Shown here: piece after piece, positions 1-5,947 of the stretch
How the letters are laid out: the number at the start of each line of letters is the position of its first letter
Position numbering within the stretch: position 1 is the first letter of the stretch
Assembly (NCBI GenBank): GCA_905373325.1
Contig: CAJPTB010000106.1
Location: 1 to 6,685 of the forward strand
Reading direction: 5' to 3'
DNA: 6,685 nucleotides
From: an uncultured Ancrocorticia sp.
GTDB taxonomy: Bacteria; Actinomycetota; Actinomycetes; Actinomycetales; Actinomycetaceae
The notes under the pieces: model-generated
Seen by the model: only the letters and a program-made list of their open reading frames with translations
What the model was told of the DNA's origin: nothing
The model's database searches: none
Program-made: the position numbers and the translations under genes

Positions 1-1
1 G

Positions 2-835
2 GGTGACGTAGTCCGTCGAATTGCGCTGCTCCGAAACCGCGACGGCGGGCTGGACGGCGTGCCCACGGGCTTTTCGGAGCTTGACGCGAAGCTCAACGGG
101 CTGCGCGCGGGCCAGATGATCATCATCGCGGCGCGTCCAGGCGGCGGCAAATCGACCTTGGCGATGGACATCTGCCGCTCGTGCGCCGTCCACAACAACA
201 AGGCCGCCGCCTATTTTTCGTTGGAGATGAACCGGACGGAGCTCTCGATGCGGCTGCTCGCGGCCGAATCCCGCGTGTTTCTTGACCGGATGATCAAGGG
301 CGAGCTGGAGACCCGGGACTGGCAGGAGATCGCCCGAACCCTCGACAAGATCTCGCAGGCGCCCCTCATCGTAGACGATTCGCCGAATATGACGATGGGG
401 GAGATTCGCGCCAAGTCGCGCCGGATGAAGCAGCAGTTCGACATTCAGCTCATCGTCATCGACTATTTGCAGCTGTTGACGTCGGGCGGAAAGTCGGTGG
501 AGTCTCGCCAGCAGGAGGTTTCCGAGTTCTCCCGTTCGATCAAGCTTTTGGCCAAGGAGCTTGAGATACCGATCGTCGCCGTCGCCCAGCTCAATCGAGA
601 TTCGGAAAAGCGCAACGACAAGCGCCCGCAGGTTGCGGACCTTCGCGAGTCGGGCTCGTTGGAGCAGGACGCCGACGTCGTGCTTCTCATCCACCGCGAG
701 GACATGTTCAACGAGAACACGGAAAAGCAGGGCATGGCCGACATCATCATCGGCAAGCAGCGTTCGGGCCCGACGGGGATCGTGGAACTGGCGTTCCAGG
801 GGCATTTCTCGCGTTTTGCGGAGGTCGCCGACTGA
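2..835 (+). CDS. dnaB: Replicative DNA helicase DnaB, C-terminal part (5' partial)
   Basis: This is the C-terminal RecA-like ATPase domain of the hexameric helicase that unwinds DNA at the replication fork. The frame is open from base 2, and the N-terminal primase-interacting domain lies outside the window. The GTG at 59 is an internal valine (context GVPTGFSELD), not a start. Visible motifs are the Walker A loop ARPGGGKST (about 131-157), the SLEM glutamate motif (about 218-229), Walker B LIVIDYLQLL (449-478), AQLNR (584-598), the DLRESGSLEQDAD segment (about 638-676), and KQRSGPTG (755-778), which holds the arginine-finger region. Many family members have Asn where this one has Ser in KQR-S-GPTG. 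No intein interrupts the Walker A loop or the later motifs, although DnaB is a common intein host. In actinomycetes dnaB often ends the rpsF-ssb-rpsR-rplI cluster, which would lie to the left. The family call is very secure. Confidence 0.97.
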   Translation, partial: GDVVRRIALLRNRDGGLDGVPTGFSELDAKLNGLRAGQMIIIAARPGGGKSTLAMDICRSCAVHNNKAAAYFSLEMNRTELSMRLLAAESRVFLDRMIKGELETRDWQEIARTLDKISQAPLIVDDSPNMTMGEIRAKSRRMKQQFDIQLIVIDYLQLLTSGGKSVESRQQEVSEFSRSIKLLAKELEIPIVAVAQLNRDSEKRNDKRPQVADLRESGSLEQDADVVLLIHREDMFNENTEKQGMADIIIGKQRSGPTGIVELAFQGHFSRFAEVAD

Positions 836-916
836 CCGCGGAAGGACGTCGGCGGCGTCGCCGTGCCGCAGCGGAGCGTGCCGCAATCGGTTGACGCCTC
901 TGCGCCGCAGACAAAG

Positions 917-954
917 CCGTCCCGGCGGCACGTCCATCGGGGCCGCCGGGACGG
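917..954. terminator. Hairpin between convergent dnaB and pdxK, likely bidirectional terminator
   Basis: A perfect 13-bp inverted repeat, CCGTCCCGGCGGC (917-929) and GCCGCCGGGACGG (942-954), flanks a 12-nt loop. It lies about 80 bp after the dnaB stop and about 40 bp after the pdxK stop, between two genes that face each other. On the minus strand it is followed by a short CTTTGTC stretch, and no U-run follows on the plus strand. G+C-rich stems with weak or no U-tracts are common at actinobacterial gene ends. The structure is seen directly; its terminator role is inferred from position. Confidence 0.7.
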
Positions 955-996
955 GCGGCGGCACGATTCAGCCGCGCCGCCGAAGCATCGCGTCAA

Positions 997-1791
997 TCAG
1001 CTGCGGTAGGCCCCCTGCCACGCCCAGTCGTAGGTCGTGCGAGCGGGAACCCTGCCTTTGATGGCCGCGGTCACCATGTCCTTTGCGACGCGGACGGCGT
1101 CCTCGATCGCCGCGCCCTTGGCGAGCTCGGCGGTGACGGCCGCCGCCAGCGTGCAGCCCGCGCCGGAGACCTTGTACTCGCCGATCTTAGGCTCGGCGAA
1201 CACTGCGGCCTTCTCGCCGTCCCAGAGCAGGTCGACGGCGTCCGGCCCGGGGAAGTCCACGCCGCCCTTGACGACCACGTGCTTCGGGCCGAGGGCGCTG
1301 ATCCTGCGTGCGGCCTCCGTCATGTCCTCGATCGTTTCAAGCTTGTCCATCCCGGCCAGCGTGCACGCCTCGAAATAGTTCGGCGTGGCCACCGTGGCGA
1401 GCGGAAGGATCTTGGCTTTCAGGGCCTCGTCCGTGGACGCGCCGAGCTCCCCGCCCTTGCAGATGAGCACAGGGTCGAGGACGACGTTCTTCCACCCCTG
1501 GCTCTTGAGCCCTTCCTCGACGACGTCGATCGTTTCCGGCGTTCCGAGCATGCCGATCTTCACCGTGTCGATGTCCCGAATTCCGAGGGCGGCCTCGATC
1601 TGGTCGTGTATGAGCTCGGGGGCGATCGGGACGAAACGATGGTTGAAGTCGTTCTTCGGATCGACGGAGACGATGCACGTCAGGGTTCCCATGCCATAGA
1701 CGCCCAGCTGGTGGAAAGTTTTGAGATCGACCTGGATTCCGGCGCCGCCGGTCGCTTCAGACCCGGCAATGACATAGGCGTACGTGACCAT
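997..1791 (-). CDS. pdxK: Pyridoxal/pyridoxine kinase, ThiD-like dual-cysteine type
   Basis: This is a 264-aa ribokinase-fold kinase that probably phosphorylates pyridoxal, pyridoxine or pyridoxamine to make pyridoxal 5'-phosphate in B6 salvage. The N-terminus YVIAGSEATGGAGIQVDLKT matches the substrate loop of the ThiD/PdxK family. KIGMLGT (78-84), DPVLICKG (106-113), TPNYFEA (136-142), VVVKGG (172-177) and the anion-hole motif SGAGCTLAAA (209-218) follow in the usual order. Two cysteines, C111 in the lid region and C213 in GAGCT, match the pair that marks the dual-cysteine kinases typified by Staphylococcus aureus PdxK, as does the C-terminal GAY ending. True ThiD enzymes act on hydroxymethylpyrimidine and usually lack the lid cysteine, so PdxK is preferred, although such genes are often labelled ThiD. 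The start is supported by TAAGGAG at 1797-1803, a few bases upstream. No thiamine genes are nearby. Confidence 0.88.
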   Translation of the reverse strand: MVTYAYVIAGSEATGGAGIQVDLKTFHQLGVYGMGTLTCIVSVDPKNDFNHRFVPIAPELIHDQIEAALGIRDIDTVKIGMLGTPETIDVVEEGLKSQGWKNVVLDPVLICKGGELGASTDEALKAKILPLATVATPNYFEACTLAGMDKLETIEDMTEAARRISALGPKHVVVKGGVDFPGPDAVDLLWDGEKAAVFAEPKIGEYKVSGAGCTLAAAVTAELAKGAAIEDAVRVAKDMVTAAIKGRVPARTTYDWAWQGAYRS

Positions 1792-1809
1792 AATGCTCCT
1801 TAGTTAGCG

Positions 1810-1842
1810 GCCCGCGAAAGCGGGCGTGCGGCAATCTGCCGC
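1810..1842 (-). promoter_or_regulatory. Two tandem small hairpins in the pdxK leader
   Basis: Two adjacent perfect 6-bp stems lie just upstream of the pdxK ribosome site. One is GCCCGC (1810-1815) / GCGGGC (1820-1825) with a 4-nt loop, GAAA on the plus strand and TTTC on the minus strand. The other is GCGGCA (1828-1833) / TGCCGC (1837-1842) with a 3-nt loop. They sit between the AKR stop at 1966 and the pdxK start at 1791. They could be a leader structure affecting pdxK translation, or the remains of a terminator for the upstream AKR gene. No T-run follows on the minus strand. The stems are seen directly; their role is open. Confidence 0.4.
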
Positions 1843-1854
1843 GACGTCGGTACG

Positions 1855-1884
1855 ATACTAGTACGCCAGGCGGGGCGCTGTCGT
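1855..1884 (-). promoter_or_regulatory. Candidate promoter for pdxK
   Basis: Read on the minus strand, ACGACA (1879-1884) and TAGTAT (1855-1860) form a weak -35/-10 pair separated by 18 bp. The -10 element overlaps an 8-bp palindrome, TACTAGTA (1856-1863), which could serve as a small operator. Transcription would begin about 55 bases before the pdxK start and include both small hairpins. The consensus matches are partial, so this remains a candidate. Confidence 0.35.
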
Positions 1885-1965
1885 TGGCGCTTCTCACGGT
1901 TTGCCGGTAGTCCTTTCCAGTTTCCGTCGGCCGCATCGGGGCCGAGTCGAAACCGGGGCGGTCCG

Positions 1966-2811
1966 CTACCGTGCAGCTCTCTCCATCGTCTCGGGGTGGT
2001 ACCCGGTGCGCCCGGCCTCGCCGCGGTCGAGCGAGTCGATCGCTTCGACGTCGGCGGGGGTGAGGGCGACGTCGGCGGAAGCGAAGTTCTCCGCTATCCG
2101 GGCAGGCGTGACGGACTTGGGGAAAACGATGTGTCCCTTGGCGAAATGCCAGGCGAGAACCGCCTGAGCGGGCGTGCAGCCGTGTGTGGAGGCGATGTTC
2201 GCGACGACCGGGTTGTCCGCTATCGCGCCGCGCACGAGGGGCGCCCACGCTTCGACGGCGATGCCGTTGTCGCGGCAGAACTGCGCCACCTCGCGGTTTT
2301 GGAACAGCGGATGCAGCTCGATCTGGTTGACCGCGGGAACCGTGCCCGACTCGTCGATGAGCAGCTGCAGATGGTCGCGCTCGAAGTTCGAGACGCCGAT
2401 CGAGCGTGCGCGGCCGTCCTCGACGAACTCCTCCATGGTCTTCCACGCGGCGAGATACCCGGTCCCGTAGAGGTTGGGCAGCGGCCAGTGGATGAGGAAC
2501 AGGTCTACGTAGCCGAGCCCGAGCTTCGTCAGGGATTCCGCGAAAGATTCGCGCGCGCGATCCGGGGCGTGATTGCCGTTGTCGAGTTTGGTGGTGACAA
2601 ACAATTCCTCGCGGGGGACGGGCGACGCCGCTATCGCCGCCCCGACCTCCGCCTCGTTGCCGTACATCTGCGCAGTGTCGATGTGCCGGTAGCCGATCGA
2701 GAGGGCGTGCTCGACCGTCCGTTGCGTGTCCTCCCCTGTGATCTTGTATGTGCCGAAGCCGAGTTGGGGGATCGTGTGGCCGCTGTTGAGGGTGATGTTT
2801 CGAATGCTCAT
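1966..2811 (-). CDS. Aldo/keto reductase (2,5-diketo-D-gluconate reductase-like)
   Basis: This is a 281-aa cytosolic NADPH-dependent carbonyl reductase with an (alpha/beta)8 barrel. It begins MSIRNITLNSGHTIPQLGFG, the standard opening of the AKR family. The catalytic tetrad is complete: D45 and Y50 (in HIDTAQMYGNE), K75 (TTKL) and H108 (LIHWP). Later motifs include IGVSNF, VNQIELHP and the cofactor-binding PKSVTPARIAEN near the C-terminus. Length and tetrad numbering agree with the Corynebacterium 2,5-diketogluconate reductases, but substrates in this family cannot be read from sequence, so the natural substrate is unknown. The start at 2811 is set by family alignment. Its ribosome site is weak (AAGAGAA at 2819-2825). 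The same frame stays open upstream to about 3063, but that stretch has no AKR character and is rejected. It lies upstream of pdxK on the same strand, 174 bp away, so joint transcription is possible but not shown. Confidence 0.93.
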   Translation of the reverse strand: MSIRNITLNSGHTIPQLGFGTYKITGEDTQRTVEHALSIGYRHIDTAQMYGNEAEVGAAIAASPVPREELFVTTKLDNGNHAPDRARESFAESLTKLGLGYVDLFLIHWPLPNLYGTGYLAAWKTMEEFVEDGRARSIGVSNFERDHLQLLIDESGTVPAVNQIELHPLFQNREVAQFCRDNGIAVEAWAPLVRGAIADNPVVANIASTHGCTPAQAVLAWHFAKGHIVFPKSVTPARIAENFASADVALTPADVEAIDSLDRGEAGRTGYHPETMERAAR

Positions 2812-2860
2812 GTCTCTATTCTCTTGGCTTTTCGGCCTCGACGGAAGCGGCGCTGGTTCG

Positions 2861-2967
2861 GCAGAGCCTGGCTTTTTGCCGGAGCGCGGCCGTTCGGCTA
2901 ATGTCCCAGGGGTTTCAATGCCGGGCAGGACGCCTTCGTGCAAAGCCTGGCCGTTCGGCGAATGCCC
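2861..2967. repeat. Imperfect direct repeat, one copy with an 18-bp insertion
   Basis: This lies in the 232-bp gap between the small EspC-like gene and the AKR gene. The right copy reads GCAAAGCCT (2940-2948) followed directly by GGCCGTTCGGCGAATGCCC (2949-2967). The left copy reads GCAGAGCCT (2861-2869), then 18 extra bases (2870-2887), then GGCCGTTCGGCTAATGTCCC (2888-2907). Both copies contain the short dyad GCCGttCGGC. Possible explanations are a local duplication, a remnant of a small mobile repeat, or paired protein-binding sites upstream of the AKR gene. I see no clear gene in the rest of the gap. Confidence 0.5.
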
Positions 2968-3043
2968 GCCGGTTCCGCGTCCCCGCGATTCGTCGGACGA
3001 CGGGCTACGCCGGGCGCTGTTGATCGGTTGCCATTTCAGCCCT

Positions 3044-3364
3044 CTATTCGATGGTGTGGCCATAGCGGCCGACTCTCGCTTTGCGGAAGCCTTGAGCCGA
3101 GTTGGCGTCTTGCTCCTCGAGCGCTTTTGCCGCTTGGGTCAGCGCTTCGGCATGCTGGTCGAAGCGATTGGTGAGAATCGTGCGCGTCTTCGTCAGAGCA
3201 TTGGCGGCACGTTCGGCGGCTGCGCCGAGATTTGTTCCCGTAAGCTGATCGTTGGATGCTCGTGCTTGGGCTTCGCCCGACATGGCGCGGATGCGCGCGG
3301 ACATGTCGGTCACCTTCGCTCCTGCCTGCTTGACGGCCGTCGGATTGATGGCGGTTTCCTTCAT
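3044..3364 (-). CDS. Small helical EspC/WXG100-like protein, likely type VII secretion-associated
   Basis: This is a 106-aa protein with no signal peptide, cysteine or tryptophan, made of two long predicted helices (about 8-36 and 46-88) joined by a glycine-containing turn, SNDQLTGTNLGAAA (37-50). That size and helix-turn-helix shape match small ESX-type secreted proteins. The opening INPTAVKQAGAKVTDMSARI and the ALEEQDANSAQGF segment after the second helix resemble the EspC (PF10824-type) family more than classical WXG100 proteins. The usual export motif YxxxD/E would be LEEQD here (82-86), so the tyrosine is replaced by leucine. The start at 3364 is chosen because AAAGGAG sits 8 bases upstream; an upstream in-frame ATG at 3394 has no such site. 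It lies 80 bp after the lipoprotein gene, in the hydrolase cassette. A role as secretion partner or chaperone of the hydrolase is inferred. Confidence 0.72.
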   Translation of the reverse strand: MKETAINPTAVKQAGAKVTDMSARIRAMSGEAQARASNDQLTGTNLGAAAERAANALTKTRTILTNRFDQHAEALTQAAKALEEQDANSAQGFRKARVGRYGHTIE

Positions 3365-3372
3365 AGTCAGTG

Positions 3373-3379
3373 CTCCTTT
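3373..3379 (-). promoter_or_regulatory. Ribosome binding site deciding the small EspC-like gene start
   Basis: AAAGGAG on the minus strand ends 8 bases before the ATG at 3362-3364. It favours that start over the ATG at 3392-3394, which would add ten residues. Confidence 0.8.
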
Positions 3380-3444
3380 GTGGGAAGTATGCATGTTTTG
3401 ATAAATGCTGATACGTGTTGAATGGATAATTTGGGAGAAGCAGT
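3380..3444 (-). promoter_or_regulatory. A+T-rich spacer upstream of the EspC-like gene, possible promoter
   Basis: The 80 bp between the lipoprotein stop and the EspC-like start (3365-3444) are about 40% G+C by my count (32 of 80), far below the surrounding genes. On the minus strand it holds promoter-like A+T-rich strings such as ATTTATCA and CATACT, the latter about 20 bases before the ribosome site. No good -35/-10 pair stands out and there is no terminator hairpin after the lipoprotein stop. Readthrough from the hydrolase-lipoprotein genes with an additional internal promoter is plausible. Confidence 0.3.
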
Positions 3445-4269
3445 TTAGGGAATGTAAGGGAAGCGTGAGGAGGTCAAGCGATTATGGATTGAGTCAGAAC
3501 CGCCGGTTGTCGCACTCTTCTCCGTGCTATTGTTGTCGGTTGGCGAGAAATTACTCGATAGCGTGGCGTGTTCGCCGAACCGTGCTGTTTGGCTGCTTTT
3601 TGTGGGTGACGTTGGCGTTGTGGAATTGTCGCTTGGCGTCCCTGCCGGCCAGACTTCGTGGTCGAGGTGGATTGGGTCGCGACCGGTTGTGCGGAGACGT
3701 TTGGGGAGGACTTCTGTGCCGTCGGGCCAGCCTTCCCAGGTCTCGCCTTTGGCGCATCCTGTGTTGACAATAATTACTGTGGCTTTGTCGTACCGAATCT
3801 CGACGTGCCCGCCGGTGCCGGGGTGGTTGAAGACGGCGATGTGGTCGTTGCGGCGGGAGTTGCGGATTTGCCTGACCCCGGGTTTGTCGTATCCGAGGGG
3901 TTTGAGGGTCCTGTAAACGCGTTCGACGGCTTGCCTCCACTGGGAATCTTTGATTGGCCCGGCGGTGGCGAAGTCCCAGGACTCCGTGACGTGTCCGTCC
4001 GGGCAGGTCACCTTCGACGAGGCCGTGACCTGGGAGTTCTTCTGGGGAGGGTTCCATTGCCCGACGCCGTATTCGCGGGTGAGGAGGTCTTGGATATTGA
4101 GCTCGAGTTGGATTGCGTTGCGTCTGGCCTCGACCAGGGGCACGACCCGGGTGGGCGAAAAGGTCTCGTCCCCCTCGCCGTGCCCGGGTTCGGGGGTTGT
4201 CGCGCATGCAGCCATAAAGACTCCTAAGGTTGCCAGAAGGGATGAAATCTTGCGTGTTTTCTTTGTCAT
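3445..4269 (-). CDS. Putative lipoprotein with Ser/Thr-rich tail (possibly LppA-like)
   Basis: This is a 274-aa exported protein. It opens with the positive region MTKKTRK and a short hydrophobic stretch, then a lipobox MAAC with C22 as the predicted lipidated cysteine, so it should be anchored on the outer face of the membrane. The mature part has a folded-looking region (about 40-205) with two further cysteines, C89 (VTCPDG) and C172 (NTGCAKG), that could form a disulfide. The general pattern, a CP motif, a W-rich segment (98-111) and a late NTGC, recalls the actinobacterial LppA lipoproteins, but I cannot confirm this without a profile search. Residues about 208-274 are a Ser/Thr/Asn-rich low-complexity tail. 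The ribosome site GAGGAGG (4275-4281) lies 5 bases upstream. The gene follows the hydrolase stop by only 31 bp, so the two are probably cotranscribed. Immunity or accessory function is an inference from that pairing. Confidence 0.8.
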   Translation of the reverse strand: MTKKTRKISSLLATLGVFMAACATTPEPGHGEGDETFSPTRVVPLVEARRNAIQLELNIQDLLTREYGVGQWNPPQKNSQVTASSKVTCPDGHVTESWDFATAGPIKDSQWRQAVERVYRTLKPLGYDKPGVRQIRNSRRNDHIAVFNHPGTGGHVEIRYDKATVIIVNTGCAKGETWEGWPDGTEVLPKRLRTTGRDPIHLDHEVWPAGTPSDNSTTPTSPTKSSQTARFGEHATLSSNFSPTDNNSTEKSATTGGSDSIHNRLTSSRFPYIP

Positions 4270-4274
4270 TGGCG

Positions 4275-4281
4275 CCTCCTC
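4275..4281 (-). promoter_or_regulatory. Strong ribosome binding site of the lipoprotein gene
   Basis: GAGGAGG on the minus strand lies 5 bases before the ATG at 4267-4269, inside the 31-bp gap to the upstream hydrolase stop. It fixes the lipoprotein start directly before its signal peptide. Confidence 0.8.
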
Positions 4282-4300
4282 GGTTACGGATGTCGGCGAC

Positions 4301-5932
4301 TCAATCGTCTTTGACGGCGACGCCGTCGCCGATGAGGATGCTGCCTTGGTTGTAGGTGGAGGTGTGTCCTTTGTTCATGTACTCGGAATGGCCTTCCGAG
4401 TACTCGTATTCTGTGCCGTCCGGAGCAGTCCAGTCATCGCAGCTCCAGTGGGTGAATTCTTTGCTGTAAGACGGGTCGCCGCCGAATCTGCCTAGATCGG
4501 CGACTCCGTCCCATGCGGCTTCGCCGAGGCCCGTGTGGCCGGGAAGCATGTTGAGGTCCTTGTTGTTCATCGTCGTCACCCCCGGAGAGCCGGAGAACAT
4601 GGCGTCGTCGGCGACTGTCGAGTGCTGCAGCGCCCAGCCGGTTGCCGACGATCCGTAGGAATGGCCCGAGGCGACCAGATGCGGGTCGCCCGAATGGGTG
4701 GCCTGGACCGCGTAGAGCATGTCGGCTCCCGACTTTCCGCCGACCTCGACCTGATGGTTGCCGGCAACCGAGTGATTCGGCGTTGCGATCTCTCCCCAGC
4801 GCGGAGCGTCGTAATTAAGAACGGTGATACCGGCGACTTTCTCGTCGCGTCCGGTTGATTCTAGTTGCGCTTTGCCTTCAGCGAGGACGTTGTCGACGCC
4901 GGAGACGCCCGATCCCCAGCCTTTGCCTTTGCCCATGAGGTGGGATTCGACGGTGGCCGTCATTCCCGGGGTGTGGACCGCGACGTGGTCGGCGTTGTCG
5001 ATGTCGCCCGAGCCGACAGCCGCCCACAGGTGGTCGCCCTTGAATGCGTCCAGGCTGACCAAAGAATGCGTCCCGTCCGGCGCTCCGCCGAACTTCCGTT
5101 TGACTGACAGCAAGTCGCGGTGCTTCTCTTTGAGGATCCTAAGTTTTTGTTTCTCTTCGTCCCAGCTGGTTCCCTCGATCGAAGAACTGCCGTGTTCCTC
5201 CATGTAGGCTAGATTGCTCTGTGCCTTCGCTATACGAGCATTCAGTTCGGAGAGCATGGGGTCGATGCGGCGGCGGTTGGCTCGGTCGCGCACGGCGAAG
5301 GGCACGCCGCCGAGGTTGCCGACCCAATCGGGGTGCATTACCTCGATTCGCTGCTGCTCCTCGGGCGAGAGGGAGGTCCACCAGTCGTTGACCTCCTCGA
5401 CATTCCACGACGGATTCGGCTTGGCCACGCCGTGCGAAAGAATCGCCTTGCTCGCCTCCTTTGCCCTCTCCAAAAGGTCTTCAACGACCTTGTACGCCTG
5501 GCCCAACGCGTTGACGATCGCGGCGGCCTCGCGCATGATCAATTCCCCCTCAAGCGTCTCGTTGACTTTCTCTTCTGGAACTCGGTCGTCGGGAATGAAC
5601 ACCCTTCCTCGAGTGCTGATGTTGCAGCCATCGGCATCCGCGCGCCGCTTGAGGTCCTTGGCCTTCCTGGCCACCGCGTCGGCCGCGTCGGCCGCTGCCA
5701 AGAAGTCGTGAGCGGCCCGTTCGAACTGCTTGTACACGTCGCCGACGTCGTCCACAAGCGCCCTGCGCGCCCGAGCCTCGGCTTCAGCGCATGCGCCGAG
5801 GAACTTGTCGGTGAACAAACGCTGTGACTCGTCATGGACCTGCTCGAGATCGCGGGCGTTTTTTACAAGCACAGAGCGAAAGGCCCTTAAACCTCCGCTC
5901 TTCCATGTCAAGATGTCCTGAAACGTGATCAT
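4301..5932 (-). CDS. DUF1023-type alpha/beta hydrolase with ESX-like helical N-terminal region
   Basis: This is a 543-aa protein with no signal peptide or membrane segment. Residues 1-165 are mostly helical and open with ITFQDILTWKSGGLRAF, the W-containing start common to actinobacterial DUF1023 (Abhydrolase_8, PF06259) proteins. FLG at 44-46 stands where WXG-like proteins have W-x-G. Residues 185-220 carry the family linker LSPEEQQRIE...VGNLGGVPFAVRDRANR. The hydrolase domain (about 290-537) has HTPGMTA (320-326) and the nucleophile elbow GHSYGS with S425. Its likely acid is D486 (FGGDPSY) and its likely base H515 (GHSEYM). It ends in the family-typical S-x-YNQGSILIGDG. All three triad candidates are present, so it is probably active as an esterase, lipase or similar; the substrate is unknown. 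The start at 5932 follows AGAAAGGA with 7-base spacing. It heads a cassette with the lipoprotein (31 bp on) and the EspC-like gene. Export by type VII secretion is inferred. Confidence 0.88.
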   Translation of the reverse strand: MITFQDILTWKSGGLRAFRSVLVKNARDLEQVHDESQRLFTDKFLGACAEAEARARRALVDDVGDVYKQFERAAHDFLAAADAADAVARKAKDLKRRADADGCNISTRGRVFIPDDRVPEEKVNETLEGELIMREAAAIVNALGQAYKVVEDLLERAKEASKAILSHGVAKPNPSWNVEEVNDWWTSLSPEEQQRIEVMHPDWVGNLGGVPFAVRDRANRRRIDPMLSELNARIAKAQSNLAYMEEHGSSSIEGTSWDEEKQKLRILKEKHRDLLSVKRKFGGAPDGTHSLVSLDAFKGDHLWAAVGSGDIDNADHVAVHTPGMTATVESHLMGKGKGWGSGVSGVDNVLAEGKAQLESTGRDEKVAGITVLNYDAPRWGEIATPNHSVAGNHQVEVGGKSGADMLYAVQATHSGDPHLVASGHSYGSSATGWALQHSTVADDAMFSGSPGVTTMNNKDLNMLPGHTGLGEAAWDGVADLGRFGGDPSYSKEFTHWSCDDWTAPDGTEYEYSEGHSEYMNKGHTSTYNQGSILIGDGVAVKDD

Positions 5933-5939
5933 TGCCCGA

Positions 5940-5947
5940 TCCTTTCT
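5940..5947 (-). promoter_or_regulatory. Ribosome binding site deciding the hydrolase start
   Basis: AGAAAGGA on the minus strand lies 7 bases before the ATG at 5930-5932. It selects the start MITFQDILTW over in-frame starts further upstream (a TTG at 6061 and internal ATGs), whose extra residues have no family resemblance. Confidence 0.8.

Noticed and set aside
59..61. GTG as the start of a short DnaB-like protein
   Set aside because: The frame is open to the left edge and the upstream residues (NRDGGLDGVPTGF) continue the DnaB pattern, so the gene is simply cut by the window.
131..780. Intein in DnaB
   Set aside because: The Walker A, Walker B and arginine-finger motifs follow one another at normal distances with no insertion.
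463..996. Long open frame antisense to dnaB
   Set aside because: It is a typical shadow frame in G+C-rich DNA: rich in Arg, Ser and Cys with no recognisable motif, while dnaB is certain on the other strand.
2812..3063. Open frame extending the aldo/keto reductase about 84 residues upstream of its ATG
   Set aside because: The sequence is Pro/Ser/Arg-rich without AKR features, overlaps the end of the small EspC-like gene, includes the repeat region, and the family start MSIRNITLNSG is at 2811.
2726..3421. Long plus-strand open frame across the AKR start and the EspC-like gene
   Set aside because: It is antisense to two supported genes, has no ribosome site or domain, and its composition fits a shadow frame.
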